Shown one piece after another: positions 42,415-51,781 of a stretch of DNA of 64,000 nucleotides (positions are counted from its first letter, which is position 1; each line of letters starts with the position of its first letter). The position numbers and the translations under genes are program-made. The stretch covers positions 1-64,000 of the forward strand of contig NZ_UWOD01000002.1 of the NCBI RefSeq assembly GCF_900604335.1, read 5' to 3'. The notes under the pieces are model-generated. The model worked only from the letters and a program-made list of their open reading frames with translations, was not told where the DNA came from and did not search any database. Source of the DNA: Intestinibacillus sp. Marseille-P6563. GTDB lineage: Bacteria > Bacillota > Clostridia > Oscillospirales > Butyricicoccaceae.

Positions 42415-43830
42415 ATGAAAGACCAAAAGAAGTACACAAGTCCGCAATCGTTTGAGGGACGCATCCCCTTGCGGCAAGCCATTCCATTGGGTCTGCAACA
42501 TGTGTTGGCCATGTTCGTAGGCAATTTAACTCCACTGTTGATTATCTGCGGTGCATGCGGTATCTCATCAGATGATCCTCAGCTTTTGACCAGCCTCCTT
42601 CAAAATGCGATGCTGGTTGCCGGCATCGTCACATTAGTTCAGCTTTACTCGATTGGCCCTTGCGGCGGTAAGGTTCCGATCATCATGGGCACCAGTTCGG
42701 GTTTCCTGGGTGTCTTTAATAGCGTCGTAGCACAAATGGGCGGCGGCGTTTTGGCTTATGGTGCCATTATGGGCGCATCGCTGATTGGCGGCTTATTCGA
42801 AACCGTGCTTGGCTTTTTCTTAAAACCACTGCGCCGGTTCTTCCCTCCGATTGTAACCGGTACGGTTGTTCTGGCGATTGGCCTGTCGCTCATTGGTGTT
42901 GGTATCAATTCGTTTGGCGGCGGTGGAACCAGCGTACATGACTTCGGTTCTGCAGAAAACCTGGCATTGGCCACGATTGTTTTGATTTCCATCGTTGTAT
43001 TTAAGCATTTCTTCAAGGGCACTGCTTCCACAGCATGTATCCTGTTTGGCATTATTGTTGGCTATGTTGTCGCCTTTCTGATGAGTCTTTTCCTGCCGAC
43101 CACGGGCAGCGTAGTTGTAGATGGAGAAACAGTTGAATTCACCAAGGCATGGGTATTGAATTGGAGCCAAGTCGCACAGGCCGATTGGTTTGCGATCCCG
43201 CAGATTATGCCGATCAAGCCAGTTTTTGATATTCGGGCGATTGCTCCCATTATGATCATGTTTATCGTCACTGCCGTAGAAACGGTTGGCGATATTTCGG
43301 GCTGTATGGAAGGCGGCGTTGGCCGCGAAGCAACCGACAAGGAACTGTCCGGCGGTGTTATCTGTGACGGTCTGGGTTCTTCGTTTGCAACAGTATTCGG
43401 TGTGCTTCCCAACACTTCGTTTTCGCAGAACGTCGGTCTGGTAACGATGACCAAAGTTGTAAATCGCTTTGCTTTGGCCTGTGGCGCGATTTTCCTCATT
43501 CTTTGCGGTCTATCCCCCAAGTTGGCAGCACTCGTGCAGATCATGCCGCAGAGCGTACTGGGTGGTGCGGCTGTTATGATGTTCGCTTCCATTGCTGTTT
43601 CGGGTATTCAGCTGATTACCAAGCACACCATTGATGCACGTGCGATTACGATTATTTCCATCGCATTGGGTCTTGGTTTTGGTTTGGGTTCCAACAGCCA
43701 GGCACTGAGCGGATTGCCTGAATGGGTCAGCTTGATCTTCGGCGGCTCGGGTATTGTACCGGCAGCCGTCATTGCGATTATTCTTAATGTTGTTCTGCCC
43801 CCTTCGAGCACTCCAGATACTACAAAGTAA
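42415..43830 (+). CDS. NCS2-family purine permease (xanthine/uric acid type)
   Basis: Nucleobase-cation symporter-2 of 471 residues with about 12-14 helices. Signature stretches: PIIMGTSSGFLG, the GINSFGGGGTSVHDF loop typical of purine members, and the QNVGLVTMTKVVNR motif. It imports xanthine or a related purine. PNP and MTA/SAH deaminase genes next door fit purine salvage. Start: ATG at 42415 with AAGGAGG; the open frame reaches back to 42361. Confidence 0.88.
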   Translation: MKDQKKYTSPQSFEGRIPLRQAIPLGLQHVLAMFVGNLTPLLIICGACGISSDDPQLLTSLLQNAMLVAGIVTLVQLYSIGPCGGKVPIIMGTSSGFLGVFNSVVAQMGGGVLAYGAIMGASLIGGLFETVLGFFLKPLRRFFPPIVTGTVVLAIGLSLIGVGINSFGGGGTSVHDFGSAENLALATIVLISIVVFKHFFKGTASTACILFGIIVGYVVAFLMSLFLPTTGSVVVDGETVEFTKAWVLNWSQVAQADWFAIPQIMPIKPVFDIRAIAPIMIMFIVTAVETVGDISGCMEGGVGREATDKELSGGVICDGLGSSFATVFGVLPNTSFSQNVGLVTMTKVVNRFALACGAIFLILCGLSPKLAALVQIMPQSVLGGAAVMMFASIAVSGIQLITKHTIDARAITIISIALGLGFGLGSNSQALSGLPEWVSLIFGGSGIVPAAVIAIILNVVLPPSSTPDTTK

Positions 43831-43831
43831 T

Positions 43832-43866
43832 AAAAAAATCGGACGATAGAATCGTCCGATTTTTTT
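43832..43866. terminator. Bidirectional terminator between permease and PNP genes
   Basis: Perfect 10-bp stem (43838-43847 with 43851-43860), 3-base loop, A7 before and T6 after. Confidence 0.92.
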
Positions 43867-43873
43867 ATGCTCC

Positions 43874-44686
43874 TTACAGCATCTTAATAATCTCTCGTAC
43901 CAGTTTCCGAAAATCTTGGCTGCGTTCTTCTGCCGTCGCATTCACTTCTGCGCCCGACAGCGCCTGCATCTGTACGCCGGCCGCCATGTTGGTAATCATG
44001 GAAATCGCCAGCACAGGAAGTCCACAATGCGCCGCCGCAATCACTTCAAATACCGTAGACATGCCCACTGCATCAGCACCCAGCGTACGGAAAGCCCGGA
44101 TCTCAGCTGGTGTTTCAAATTGCGGACCGTTGACGCCAATATAAACACCTTGCTTTAGCGGTATCCCGCAAGTATGTGCTGCCTGCTTGGCCTTCTCTCG
44201 TAAATCCGGCGCAAAGGCAAATGTCATATCATTAAATCTCGGGCCGATCGCTTCATCGTTTGGCCCAATCAGCGGACTTTTCCCTGTAAAATTGATTTGA
44301 TCCTCAATCAGCATAAAATCTCCAACCGAAAAGCTGGTGTTGATTCCGCCTGCGGCATTGGTCAGCAAAAGCGTTTGTACACCCATGGCTCGCATCACCC
44401 GAATAGGAAATACGATACTCTCCGGCGTATGCCCTTCGTATCCATGCAGCCGCCCCTGCATGCAAATGACAGGTTGTTCTTCAATATATCCGCACACAAA
44501 CTGTCCAACATGACCCGGCGCGGTCGCATGCGGCATATATGGCACCTGATGATATTCCGCGATTACAGCATTCTGAATCTCTTGCGCCAGCGGCTGTAAG
44601 CCCGAACCCAAAACCAATCCGATTTTAGGCGTAAACGGCAAAATTCTCTGCATGTAGTTGGCAGCTTCTTTGATTTTCTGATACAT
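43874..44686 (-). CDS. punA: Purine nucleoside phosphorylase (PNP-I family)
   Basis: Splits guanosine, inosine or related nucleosides with phosphate. The 270-residue trimeric-type PNP has GLVLGSGLQPLA (phosphate loop), QGRLHGYEGH, LLTNAAGGIN and the substrate Glu/Asn region near NGPQFETPAEIRAF and VGMST. It follows the deaminase gene by 11 bases, so deaminated nucleosides from that step could feed directly into phosphorolysis. Confidence 0.93.
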   Translation of the reverse strand: MYQKIKEAANYMQRILPFTPKIGLVLGSGLQPLAQEIQNAVIAEYHQVPYMPHATAPGHVGQFVCGYIEEQPVICMQGRLHGYEGHTPESIVFPIRVMRAMGVQTLLLTNAAGGINTSFSVGDFMLIEDQINFTGKSPLIGPNDEAIGPRFNDMTFAFAPDLREKAKQAAHTCGIPLKQGVYIGVNGPQFETPAEIRAFRTLGADAVGMSTVFEVIAAAHCGLPVLAISMITNMAAGVQMQALSGAEVNATAEERSQDFRKLVREIIKML

Positions 44687-44697
44687 TGTCTGCCCCC

Positions 44698-45990
44698 TTA
44701 ACTCCGCACTTGTTTGATAATGGCATCGGTATACTTCTGCGTCTCTGCTTGTGCGCGTTCAATATCAATAGTGCGGTATTCCCCATCCTGATACAAGACC
44801 TCACCATCTACCATCGTTAGCTTCACATCACATCCCTGCGCTGCAAATACAAGATTGCAGGGTACGTCGGTTGCCGGATACATCCACGGCACATCGGTAT
44901 CTAGTACAATCAAATCGGCTTTTTGTCCGACAGCAATCTTGCCACTGTCTTCCCGGCCTTGTGCCTGGAAGCCATGGAGAGTAGCAGCTGCCAATGCCTG
45001 CTGCGGAGTTACTACGGTTGGGTCGTGCGTTACTCCCTTATACAGCAAGCCAAACAGATACAGATCCTGCATCAGGTTCAGATTATTATTGGAAGCACAT
45101 CCGTCGGTTCCCAAGGCAATACGGATGCCGCACTCGAGCATTTTGGGTACAGGCGCAAATCCAGATGCCAGTTTCATATTGCTGACCGGATTGCAAGCAA
45201 CTGTAACATCTTTCCGCTTGAAGATGTCCAAATCTGCATCTTCTACCCACACGCAATGTGCAGCCAAGGTCGGCTGATCCAGCAAGCCCAGCGATTCAAA
45301 ATAGGCTGCGGGCGTCATCCCATGTCTTGCCTTGCACTCTTCATGCTCCTTTTGGGTTTCTGAAAGGTGGACATGTACTCTTGCACCCGCTTCCTTGGCA
45401 TGTCTTGCAACCGCTTCCACCACTTTGGGCGTTGTGGTATATTCCCCATGGATACAGAGATCGATTTTAAGTCGACCATTTCCTGCATTGTGATAGTTTT
45501 TCAGCAAATCGACATTATCCCGATATGCTTCCAAATCTTTATAGTCCTGATCGCTAAAAACCGTAAGGCCTCGGCTCAGGTTGCATTTCATACCGCTTTT
45601 CAAAATCGCGTCTGCCATAGTTTGGCAATAAAAATACATATCTGAGAAAGACACCGTACCAAATCGCAGCATTTCCGCGCATGCCAGCGTCGTTGCTGCA
45701 TGAATCGCTGGATCGGTGAAACAATCTTCAAAGGGAAATACCTTTTCATTGAGCCAACGATCGAGCGGTAAATTCTCCGCATATCCACGCAGCATCACCA
45801 TGGGTGCATGCGAATGCGCATTGACAAAACCCGGCATGAGCAAACGATGCCGGCCTACATAATGATTCCCCCAATTCCCTTCCGGCTTTTGTGCACCCAC
45901 ATAGGTGATCTTGCCATCTTTCACGCCAACGAACTGATCTTTCTGCACCTGAAAATGTTCATCTAAAAAATCAATATGTTCAAATAACAT
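44698..45990 (-). CDS. mtaD: MTA/SAH deaminase-type amidohydrolase
   Basis: Metal-dependent amidohydrolase of 430 residues of the MtaD/SAH deaminase group, turning S-adenosylhomocysteine or methylthioadenosine into the inosyl form. Metal ligands: His59 and His61 in NAHSHA, the HVHLSET His, and Asp in LGTDGCASNN. The context with PNP, purine permease, MetH and MetK fits SAH recycling. Chlorohydrolase-type relatives have the same motifs, so the exact substrate is inferred. Confidence 0.88.
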   Translation of the reverse strand: MLFEHIDFLDEHFQVQKDQFVGVKDGKITYVGAQKPEGNWGNHYVGRHRLLMPGFVNAHSHAPMVMLRGYAENLPLDRWLNEKVFPFEDCFTDPAIHAATTLACAEMLRFGTVSFSDMYFYCQTMADAILKSGMKCNLSRGLTVFSDQDYKDLEAYRDNVDLLKNYHNAGNGRLKIDLCIHGEYTTTPKVVEAVARHAKEAGARVHVHLSETQKEHEECKARHGMTPAAYFESLGLLDQPTLAAHCVWVEDADLDIFKRKDVTVACNPVSNMKLASGFAPVPKMLECGIRIALGTDGCASNNNLNLMQDLYLFGLLYKGVTHDPTVVTPQQALAAATLHGFQAQGREDSGKIAVGQKADLIVLDTDVPWMYPATDVPCNLVFAAQGCDVKLTMVDGEVLYQDGEYRTIDIERAQAETQKYTDAIIKQVRS

Positions 45991-46028
45991 ATGCGCCCTC
46001 CTTTTGAAGCGTCTTGCGTTTATTCTTT

Positions 46029-46057
46029 ATTATAACATGCACTGCATAAGATGACAA
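46029..46057 (-). promoter_or_regulatory. Promoter of the deaminase-PNP operon
   Basis: Minus strand -35 TTGTCA (46052-46057), 17-base spacer, -10 TATAAT (46029-46034), about 40 bases before the start. Confidence 0.7.
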
Positions 46058-46159
46058 ATCCCGAGCAGCTGCACCCTTTCCTTTTGCATACTTATTCATA
46101 CCTTCAAAAAAAGCACGCGAATATCGTCGTATTTTTAAAAATATACCGTTCCTCGCCGA

Positions 46160-46187
46160 GTATGTTTGTCCTGCATTGGGGCAAAAT
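46160..46187 (+). promoter_or_regulatory. Candidate sigma-F/sigma-G promoter of sigG
   Basis: GTATG (46160-46164), 14-base spacer, GGGCAAAAT (46179-46187). The second part fits the forespore -10 pattern GGnnAnAnT exactly, and the first matches GYATA at 4 of 5. It lies about 38 bases before the sigG start. Confidence 0.5.
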
Positions 46188-46224
46188 GCTTTTACAAAAC
46201 GCGATTGGAACGGAGGCAAACAGG

Positions 46225-46995
46225 ATGCAAACAAAGGTTGAGATCTGTGGGGTAAACACATCTCAGTTATCTGTGATCCCATCAGATCAAATGGAACATC
46301 TGTTACGCCGGGCCACTGCAGGTGATACAAACGCACGGGAACGACTCATCAACGGGAATCTGCGGCTGGTACTATCGGTAATACAGCGATTTAACGGCCG
46401 CGGAGAATCGGTGGATGATCTTTTTCAGGTAGGGTGCATTGGTTTAATCAAAGCGATTGACAATTTCAACTGCGATTTGAATGTAAAATTTTCCACCTAT
46501 GCTGTTCCAATGATTATCGGAGAAATCCGTCGATATTTACGGGACAACAGCACGATCCGTGTGTCTCGTTCGATGCGAGATACCGCTTATAAGGCCTTAC
46601 AAGCCAAAGAAACCTTCATTCGAGAGCACCAGCGGGAACCAACCATTACCGAACTGGCTAAAGCACTGGATATGAAAGAAGAAGATGTCGTCTTTGCCTT
46701 AGATGCCATCGTCGAGCCCATTTCGCTTTTTGAGCCTGTTTTTTCGGATGGAGGTGATGCGATTTGCGTGATGGACCAAGTAGGCGATCATAAAAACACC
46801 GATGAACATTGGCTGGAACAGATTGCTTTGCGTGAGGCCATCCGTTCTCTTAGCAAACGAGAGCAACGCATCGTACAAATGCGTTTTTTTGAAGGACGCA
46901 CGCAAATGGAGGTCGCCGATGAAATACACATTTCACAGGCGCAAGTCAGCCGATTGGAAAAGGGTGCTTTGGAACGTATCCGAAAACAGATTTGA
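46225..46995 (+). CDS. sigG: Sporulation sigma factor G
   Basis: Forespore-specific RNA polymerase sigma factor of 256 residues. The N-terminus (KVEICGVNTSQL) is the sigma-G hallmark. Region 2 (LFQVGCIGLIKAIDNF, KFSTYAVPMIIGEIRRYLRD), region 3 and region 4 (SKREQRIVQMRFFEGRTQMEVADEIHISQAQVSRLEK) are intact. The ATG at 46225 has GGAGG 8 bases upstream; the open frame to 46051 does not. It stands alone here instead of following spoIIGA-sigE. Confidence 0.95.
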   Translation: MQTKVEICGVNTSQLSVIPSDQMEHLLRRATAGDTNARERLINGNLRLVLSVIQRFNGRGESVDDLFQVGCIGLIKAIDNFNCDLNVKFSTYAVPMIIGEIRRYLRDNSTIRVSRSMRDTAYKALQAKETFIREHQREPTITELAKALDMKEEDVVFALDAIVEPISLFEPVFSDGGDAICVMDQVGDHKNTDEHWLEQIALREAIRSLSKREQRIVQMRFFEGRTQMEVADEIHISQAQVSRLEKGALERIRKQI

Positions 46996-47019
46996 TGCTC
47001 CCCATAGAAGATTAAATGT

Positions 47020-47047
47020 AAAACCGGCTAGTTTCCTAGCCGGTTTT
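47020..47047. terminator. Bidirectional terminator between sigG and the CBS gene
   Basis: Perfect 12-bp stem AAAACCGGCTAG with its complement, 4-base loop. Confidence 0.92.
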
Positions 47048-47060
47048 GTTCTGTTCTTCT

Positions 47061-47516
47061 TTATACAACTGCTGCCGCCATTTTCATCGGACTGCTTGCC
47101 TTCGCGCTTTCCTTCTGGCAATGCTCCAGTTCGTTCAGACAATATCCCAGAATACGTTGGCGCGTCACAATGCCTACAAAGCAATCCCGGTCGTCAATTA
47201 CAGGGACAAAGTTTTGATGCAAAGCCGTATGCATTAAATCATAGATCTGTGCCTCTGCACGCACCGGTTTGTTGCAAATGTGGCGCTTGACCGCATCCAT
47301 GCGTAAGGTTTCTCGTTCTTTCCAGATTTCCGGCTCATTCAGCGCCCAAAGGAAGTCCCCTTCGGTCACTGTGCCGACATACTGCCCTTCCCGCGTAATC
47401 AGCGGTACGGCAGTATAGCTGGTCGATCGCAAAATTTCCAGGCCTTCGGCAATCGTCTGGTCGTTATACAAATATGTAACATCACTTTTATGCGTCAAAA
47501 ACAACATAATATTCAT
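47061..47516 (-). CDS. CBS-domain pair protein
   Basis: Stand-alone tandem CBS protein of 151 residues, a fold that senses adenosine ligands such as AMP, ATP or SAM. Domain 1 (about 8-70) has YTAVPLITREGQYVGTVTEGDFLW; domain 2 (about 80-135) has FVPVIDDRDCFVGIVTRQRIL. The start is the ATG at 47516; an in-frame ATG at 47540 has no ribosome site. The role is unknown; adenosine-type sensing would fit the nearby SAM/purine genes, but this is only a guess. Confidence 0.82.
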   Translation of the reverse strand: MNIMLFLTHKSDVTYLYNDQTIAEGLEILRSTSYTAVPLITREGQYVGTVTEGDFLWALNEPEIWKERETLRMDAVKRHICNKPVRAEAQIYDLMHTALHQNFVPVIDDRDCFVGIVTRQRILGYCLNELEHCQKESAKASSPMKMAAAVV

Positions 47517-47568
47517 ATGGCATCTTCTTTCTGTTTTCATAGCGGAAAGGTGGTTTTGATTTATCTGT

Positions 47569-47597
47569 ATTGTACCAAATGCTTAGAAAGCTTGCAA
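47569..47597 (-). promoter_or_regulatory. Promoter of the CBS gene
   Basis: Minus strand -35 TTGCAA (47592-47597), 17-base spacer, -10 TACAAT (47569-47574). Confidence 0.6.
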
Positions 47598-47649
47598 GAG
47601 ATACCAAAGATATTTAACAAACTGTACATTATTTTCACAAAATCGTAAA

Positions 47650-49398
47650 TTATCGTAGAGCATTTAGAATCCGTTCCATGAGCGATACCCGCTGAAAAGG
47701 AGTAATAAGGTACCAGCCCTCGGTGACGGATTCCATACGCCGTGCAAGCTGCACCGACAGTTCGACCGCTAAATCCTCGGCAGCATCACGATCCAAATCC
47801 CGATATTGCTCTACAATCTCTTCCGGAATGTCGATACCTGCCATCTCCTGGCTCATAAACAAGGCATTACGGTGACTGACAATCGGGATGACACCACCCA
47901 AAATAGCTGCTTGCAGTGTTTCATGGGCACGTGCCAAATTTTCAAATGCACGGTCCGTAAACACTGGCTGCGTCAAAAAGGCACAGACGCCAGCTTCTTG
48001 CTTGCGAACAGCCTTTTTCAGTTCCGCGTCAAAATTGCGGGCATTGACATTCAATGCACCATACACATGGAACGGAGCGGCCAGCCCCTCCTCGGACAAT
48101 TGCCGAATATACCCTGCCAAAACAACGGAATTAAAGGAGAATACTCCTTTCACCTCATCCCGTGCAGCGGACGGAATGGGATCTCCCGTCACAACCAACA
48201 CATTATGTACCTGTTCGGCTGAAAGTCCCAGCAGCAATGCCTTGGTTGCATTGATGTTGCGATCCCGGCAAGTCATGTGTGGAATAGGATCGATATCCAG
48301 TTCACGCCGCAATTTGGCCGCGAGCAAGGAAGAGTCCACTCGCACCCGGGCAACCGGGCAATCTGCAATTGTAATCGCATCGACACCTGCAGCTTTTAAA
48401 TGACGTGCTCCGGTCATAAATTTATCGATATTCGCATCTGCGGGTGGGTCTAATTCCATCGCAATGACACGTTTGCCTGCCTGCATTTTTTCTGCAAACC
48501 GATTTCGTACCGTTGTGGAAATCGATTTTGCCGGTTTGCGAATGGCGTCTGTCTTCCGCAGATGTTTTCCCTGTAAGATGCCCGCTGTTTGCCGAATATG
48601 TTCCGGGGTCGTTCCGCAACAGCCGCCTAATATCTGTACGCCAGATGCAATCAAATCCTCGCAACGGGCTGCAAAATAGGCCGGGCTACCGTCAAAAACC
48701 GTACGGCCATTTTGGACCGTCGGATACCCTGCATTTGGCATAATCGAAAGCGCCGTTTCCCCATCCGCAAAGTCGGGCACCAATTCCTTTGCCAAAGTAA
48801 ACAGATGAAGAGGGCCCGATACGCAGTTCAGACCCGCTGCATCGATATTCTGATCAGCCCGGACCCGTGATAAAATCGTGCGCACCGACAGTCCCTGCCG
48901 GGTAAATCCATCCGGTGTTGCTGCGAACGAAACCATGACATACGCGTCCGGATTCTGCTTTTTGATATAAGCTGCCAAATCGTGAAGCGGTTCGTCATCC
49001 GCAAAGGTTTCAAACAAAAACCGCGTTGCACCCAATGACAGAAACTGTTTCACGATGTCCTGGTATTCTGCGGTGGACTCCGGTAAAGGACCAATATCGG
49101 CAAAAACCTCGGCATTCCCTGCCGTGCGCTTGGCAATCTCCCACCCTGCTGTAATGACTTGGCTCACTTCATCCCAGGTACATTCGCACACCTGGGTATT
49201 GGCTCCAAAGGTGTTGGTTTTGATTGCCTTTGCCCCTGCTTCGATATATGCACGATGAATGGCTTCAATCCGTTCTGGGTGACGCAGATTGGCCCATTCG
49301 CATTTTGCAGTATCCTCTGGATATTGGGTCGCATAGTAGGTGCCCATGGCACCATCAAACAGCAAAACATGATTTTTGATATACTCTTTTACGTCCAT
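47650..49398 (-). CDS. Homocysteine S-methyltransferase / methylenetetrahydrofolate reductase fusion
   Basis: Bifunctional protein of 582 residues (YitJ-like). The N-terminal part is a homocysteine-binding methyltransferase domain (about 1-290) with FDGAMGTY, GLNC and the zinc cysteines GGCCGTTPEHI. The C-terminal part is a MTHFR domain (about 300-580) with MELDPPAD, VVTGDP and FLTQPVF. It makes 5-methyl-THF and may methylate homocysteine itself. Start: ATG at 49398 after GGAGG, 13 bases from the metH stop. Third gene of the methionine operon. Confidence 0.92.
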   Translation of the reverse strand: MDVKEYIKNHVLLFDGAMGTYYATQYPEDTAKCEWANLRHPERIEAIHRAYIEAGAKAIKTNTFGANTQVCECTWDEVSQVITAGWEIAKRTAGNAEVFADIGPLPESTAEYQDIVKQFLSLGATRFLFETFADDEPLHDLAAYIKKQNPDAYVMVSFAATPDGFTRQGLSVRTILSRVRADQNIDAAGLNCVSGPLHLFTLAKELVPDFADGETALSIMPNAGYPTVQNGRTVFDGSPAYFAARCEDLIASGVQILGGCCGTTPEHIRQTAGILQGKHLRKTDAIRKPAKSISTTVRNRFAEKMQAGKRVIAMELDPPADANIDKFMTGARHLKAAGVDAITIADCPVARVRVDSSLLAAKLRRELDIDPIPHMTCRDRNINATKALLLGLSAEQVHNVLVVTGDPIPSAARDEVKGVFSFNSVVLAGYIRQLSEEGLAAPFHVYGALNVNARNFDAELKKAVRKQEAGVCAFLTQPVFTDRAFENLARAHETLQAAILGGVIPIVSHRNALFMSQEMAGIDIPEEIVEQYRDLDRDAAEDLAVELSVQLARRMESVTEGWYLITPFQRVSLMERILNALR

Positions 49399-49411
49399 TT
49401 GTTCCTCCGAA

Positions 49412-51781
49412 TCAGCCCAAAACCGACCGTGCAATATCCACCGATTCCTTGGCATCCCGTGCGTAGAAATCAGCACCCATCTTTTGCGCATATTCCGGCG
49501 TCAAGACGGCACCGCCGACCCAGACTTTGCAGTCATGTCCGGATTCCCGCAGCGCCTGGATGGTCTTCTCCATGCTGCCCAGCGTTGTTGTCATCAAGGC
49601 GGACAAGCCAATCAGGTGAACATCCTGCTCGATTGCCGTTTCGACGACGCGGTCAATCGCCACATCCCGGCCCAAATCGAGCACCTGGTACCCATAGTTT
49701 TCCAAAATCGTTTTCACGATATTTTTGCCGATATCATGGATATCGCCCTTGACCGTTGCTACAATGATTTTGCCTTTGGATACCGACTCAGCGCCATGCG
49801 CTGCAATCGATGCTTTGATTTTTTCAAATGCTTCTTGGGCAGCGCCGGCTGAGTTGATCAGCTGCGGCAAAAAGATCTCTCCACGTTCAAAGCGCTCCCC
49901 GACCAAATCCAACGCTGGAATGAGCCAGGTATTGACGATATTCAGTTCGCTCTCCCCTTGTTCCAGCATCTGCTCGGTCAAACGGCGAGCGTCATCTTTC
50001 AAGCCTTTGGCCACCGCGCGAATCAGCGGGGGAAGTTCTTCCTCCCCGGACACGACCTGTGCTACGGGTGCCTGGCTTGTCTGCACCTGCGGCATATGGG
50101 CACAGGCTTCGATATAATCCTGCGCATTTTTATCCTGGTTGTAGAGCACCCGGAACACCCGAATGGCCTGCATCACAGCGGCACTGTTGGGATTGATGAT
50201 TGGCAAATCGAGTCCATGCGCCATGGCCAGGGTCAAAAAGCCAGTCGTAATCAAATCGCGGCACGGCAAACCAAACGAAATGTTGGATACGCCCAGTACA
50301 CAGTGCAGACCCAAACGGTCGCGTACCATCTGCATTGCCCGCAGGGTTTCCACGGCTTTATCCTGTTCGGCTGATACGGTCAGGGTCAGACAGTCAATGA
50401 ACACATCTTCCTTGGCGATTCCATACGACTGCGCTGCCTTTAAAATTCGTTCGGCAATCGCAAACCGCTCTTCTGCCGTGGCCGGGATTCCGTTTTCATC
50501 CATTGCCAGACCAATGACCGCTGCACCATATTTTTTAGCAATCGGCAGTACGCGTTGCAACACACCGGCCTCACCATTGACCGAGTTCACGATTGCCTTA
50601 CCATTGACAACGCGCAGACCCGCTTCGATCGCTTCTGGGTCGGAGGAATCGATTTGCAGCGGCAAGTCGGTCACACTTTGGATCGCTTTGACCACTCGTA
50701 CCATCATTTCGGCTTCGTTGATTCCCGGCAGACCTACATTGACATCCAGAATATCCGCCCCTGCGTCTGCCTGCTCCACCGCTTGATGCAGGATATAATC
50801 CATATCCCCATCCCGCAGAGCCTGCTGAAAACGCTTTTTACCCGTCGGATTGATGCGCTCACCAATGACTCGCACGCCATCCACATCGACCACGCAAGTT
50901 GGACTGCATACACGGGTATGCCGCGCAACCGACCGCATTGCTGGCTGCTTGCCCTGCGTCATTTCGCAAATTTTTTGAATGTACTCCGGCGTTGTGCCAC
51001 AGCATCCTCCCAAGATGGATACGCCCATCGCCAAATAGTCCTGCATCAAAGCTGCAAATTCATCCGCCTGAATGCTGTATGCGCCAGTCGCAGGATCGGG
51101 CAGACCGGCATTGGCTTTGACAATGATCGGCAGTGCTGTTGCCGCGCACAAGCGCTGGACAATCGGCTGCAGCTCCCGCGGCCCCAAAGAGCAGTTGACG
51201 CCCATTGCATCTACGCCGAGACCTTCCAAAGTAGCGGCCATAGCTTCTACCGAGCATCCGGTAAACGTGCGGCCGCTGGCTTCAAAGGTCATGGTGACAA
51301 ATACCGGCAAGTCGGTGTTTTCTTTGGCTGCTAATACGGCTGCCTTTACTTCGTAAAGATCGGTCATGGTTTCGATGACGATCAAATCCGCACCAGCCTG
51401 CGCTCCGGCTACCATCATTTGCTGGAACATTGCATAGGCATCCTCAAATTTGAGCGTGCCGTAAGGTTCGAGCAATTGCCCAATCGGACCAATGTCCAGC
51501 GCAACGCGAACGCTTGTACCTGCTGTCGCCTTTTTGGCGCAGGCAATCGCCGCCTGGATGACCGGTTCCACCGGTTGATCGTCCGGCAATTTGTATCGGT
51601 TGGCGCTGAATGTATTGGCATACACCACATCAGCACCAGCCTGCACATAAGCTGTATGAATCGCTGTAATCTGGTCCGGGTCCGTCAAGCACAGAAGCTC
51701 GGGATTATGTCCCGGTAGTAAGCCGTTTTTTTGCAACATGGTGCCCATCGCACCATCTAAATATAAAATTTTATCGTCCAC
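49412..51781 (-). CDS. metH: Cobalamin-dependent methionine synthase, short form
   Basis: Methylates homocysteine via methylcobalamin. Modules in order: homocysteine domain (1-290; GGCCGTTPEYI), pterin-binding domain (about 305-560; VIGERINPTGK, DVNVGLPG), B12 cap (about 580-670) and B12-binding domain with the DIHDIG histidine motif. It stops after the B12 domain: at 789 residues it lacks the about 330-residue reactivation domain of the long form, which is supplied by the gene upstream. Start GTG at 51781, inside the end of that gene. Confidence 0.95.
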   Translation of the reverse strand: MDDKILYLDGAMGTMLQKNGLLPGHNPELLCLTDPDQITAIHTAYVQAGADVVYANTFSANRYKLPDDQPVEPVIQAAIACAKKATAGTSVRVALDIGPIGQLLEPYGTLKFEDAYAMFQQMMVAGAQAGADLIVIETMTDLYEVKAAVLAAKENTDLPVFVTMTFEASGRTFTGCSVEAMAATLEGLGVDAMGVNCSLGPRELQPIVQRLCAATALPIIVKANAGLPDPATGAYSIQADEFAALMQDYLAMGVSILGGCCGTTPEYIQKICEMTQGKQPAMRSVARHTRVCSPTCVVDVDGVRVIGERINPTGKKRFQQALRDGDMDYILHQAVEQADAGADILDVNVGLPGINEAEMMVRVVKAIQSVTDLPLQIDSSDPEAIEAGLRVVNGKAIVNSVNGEAGVLQRVLPIAKKYGAAVIGLAMDENGIPATAEERFAIAERILKAAQSYGIAKEDVFIDCLTLTVSAEQDKAVETLRAMQMVRDRLGLHCVLGVSNISFGLPCRDLITTGFLTLAMAHGLDLPIINPNSAAVMQAIRVFRVLYNQDKNAQDYIEACAHMPQVQTSQAPVAQVVSGEEELPPLIRAVAKGLKDDARRLTEQMLEQGESELNIVNTWLIPALDLVGERFERGEIFLPQLINSAGAAQEAFEKIKASIAAHGAESVSKGKIIVATVKGDIHDIGKNIVKTILENYGYQVLDLGRDVAIDRVVETAIEQDVHLIGLSALMTTTLGSMEKTIQALRESGHDCKVWVGGAVLTPEYAQKMGADFYARDAKESVDIARSVLG

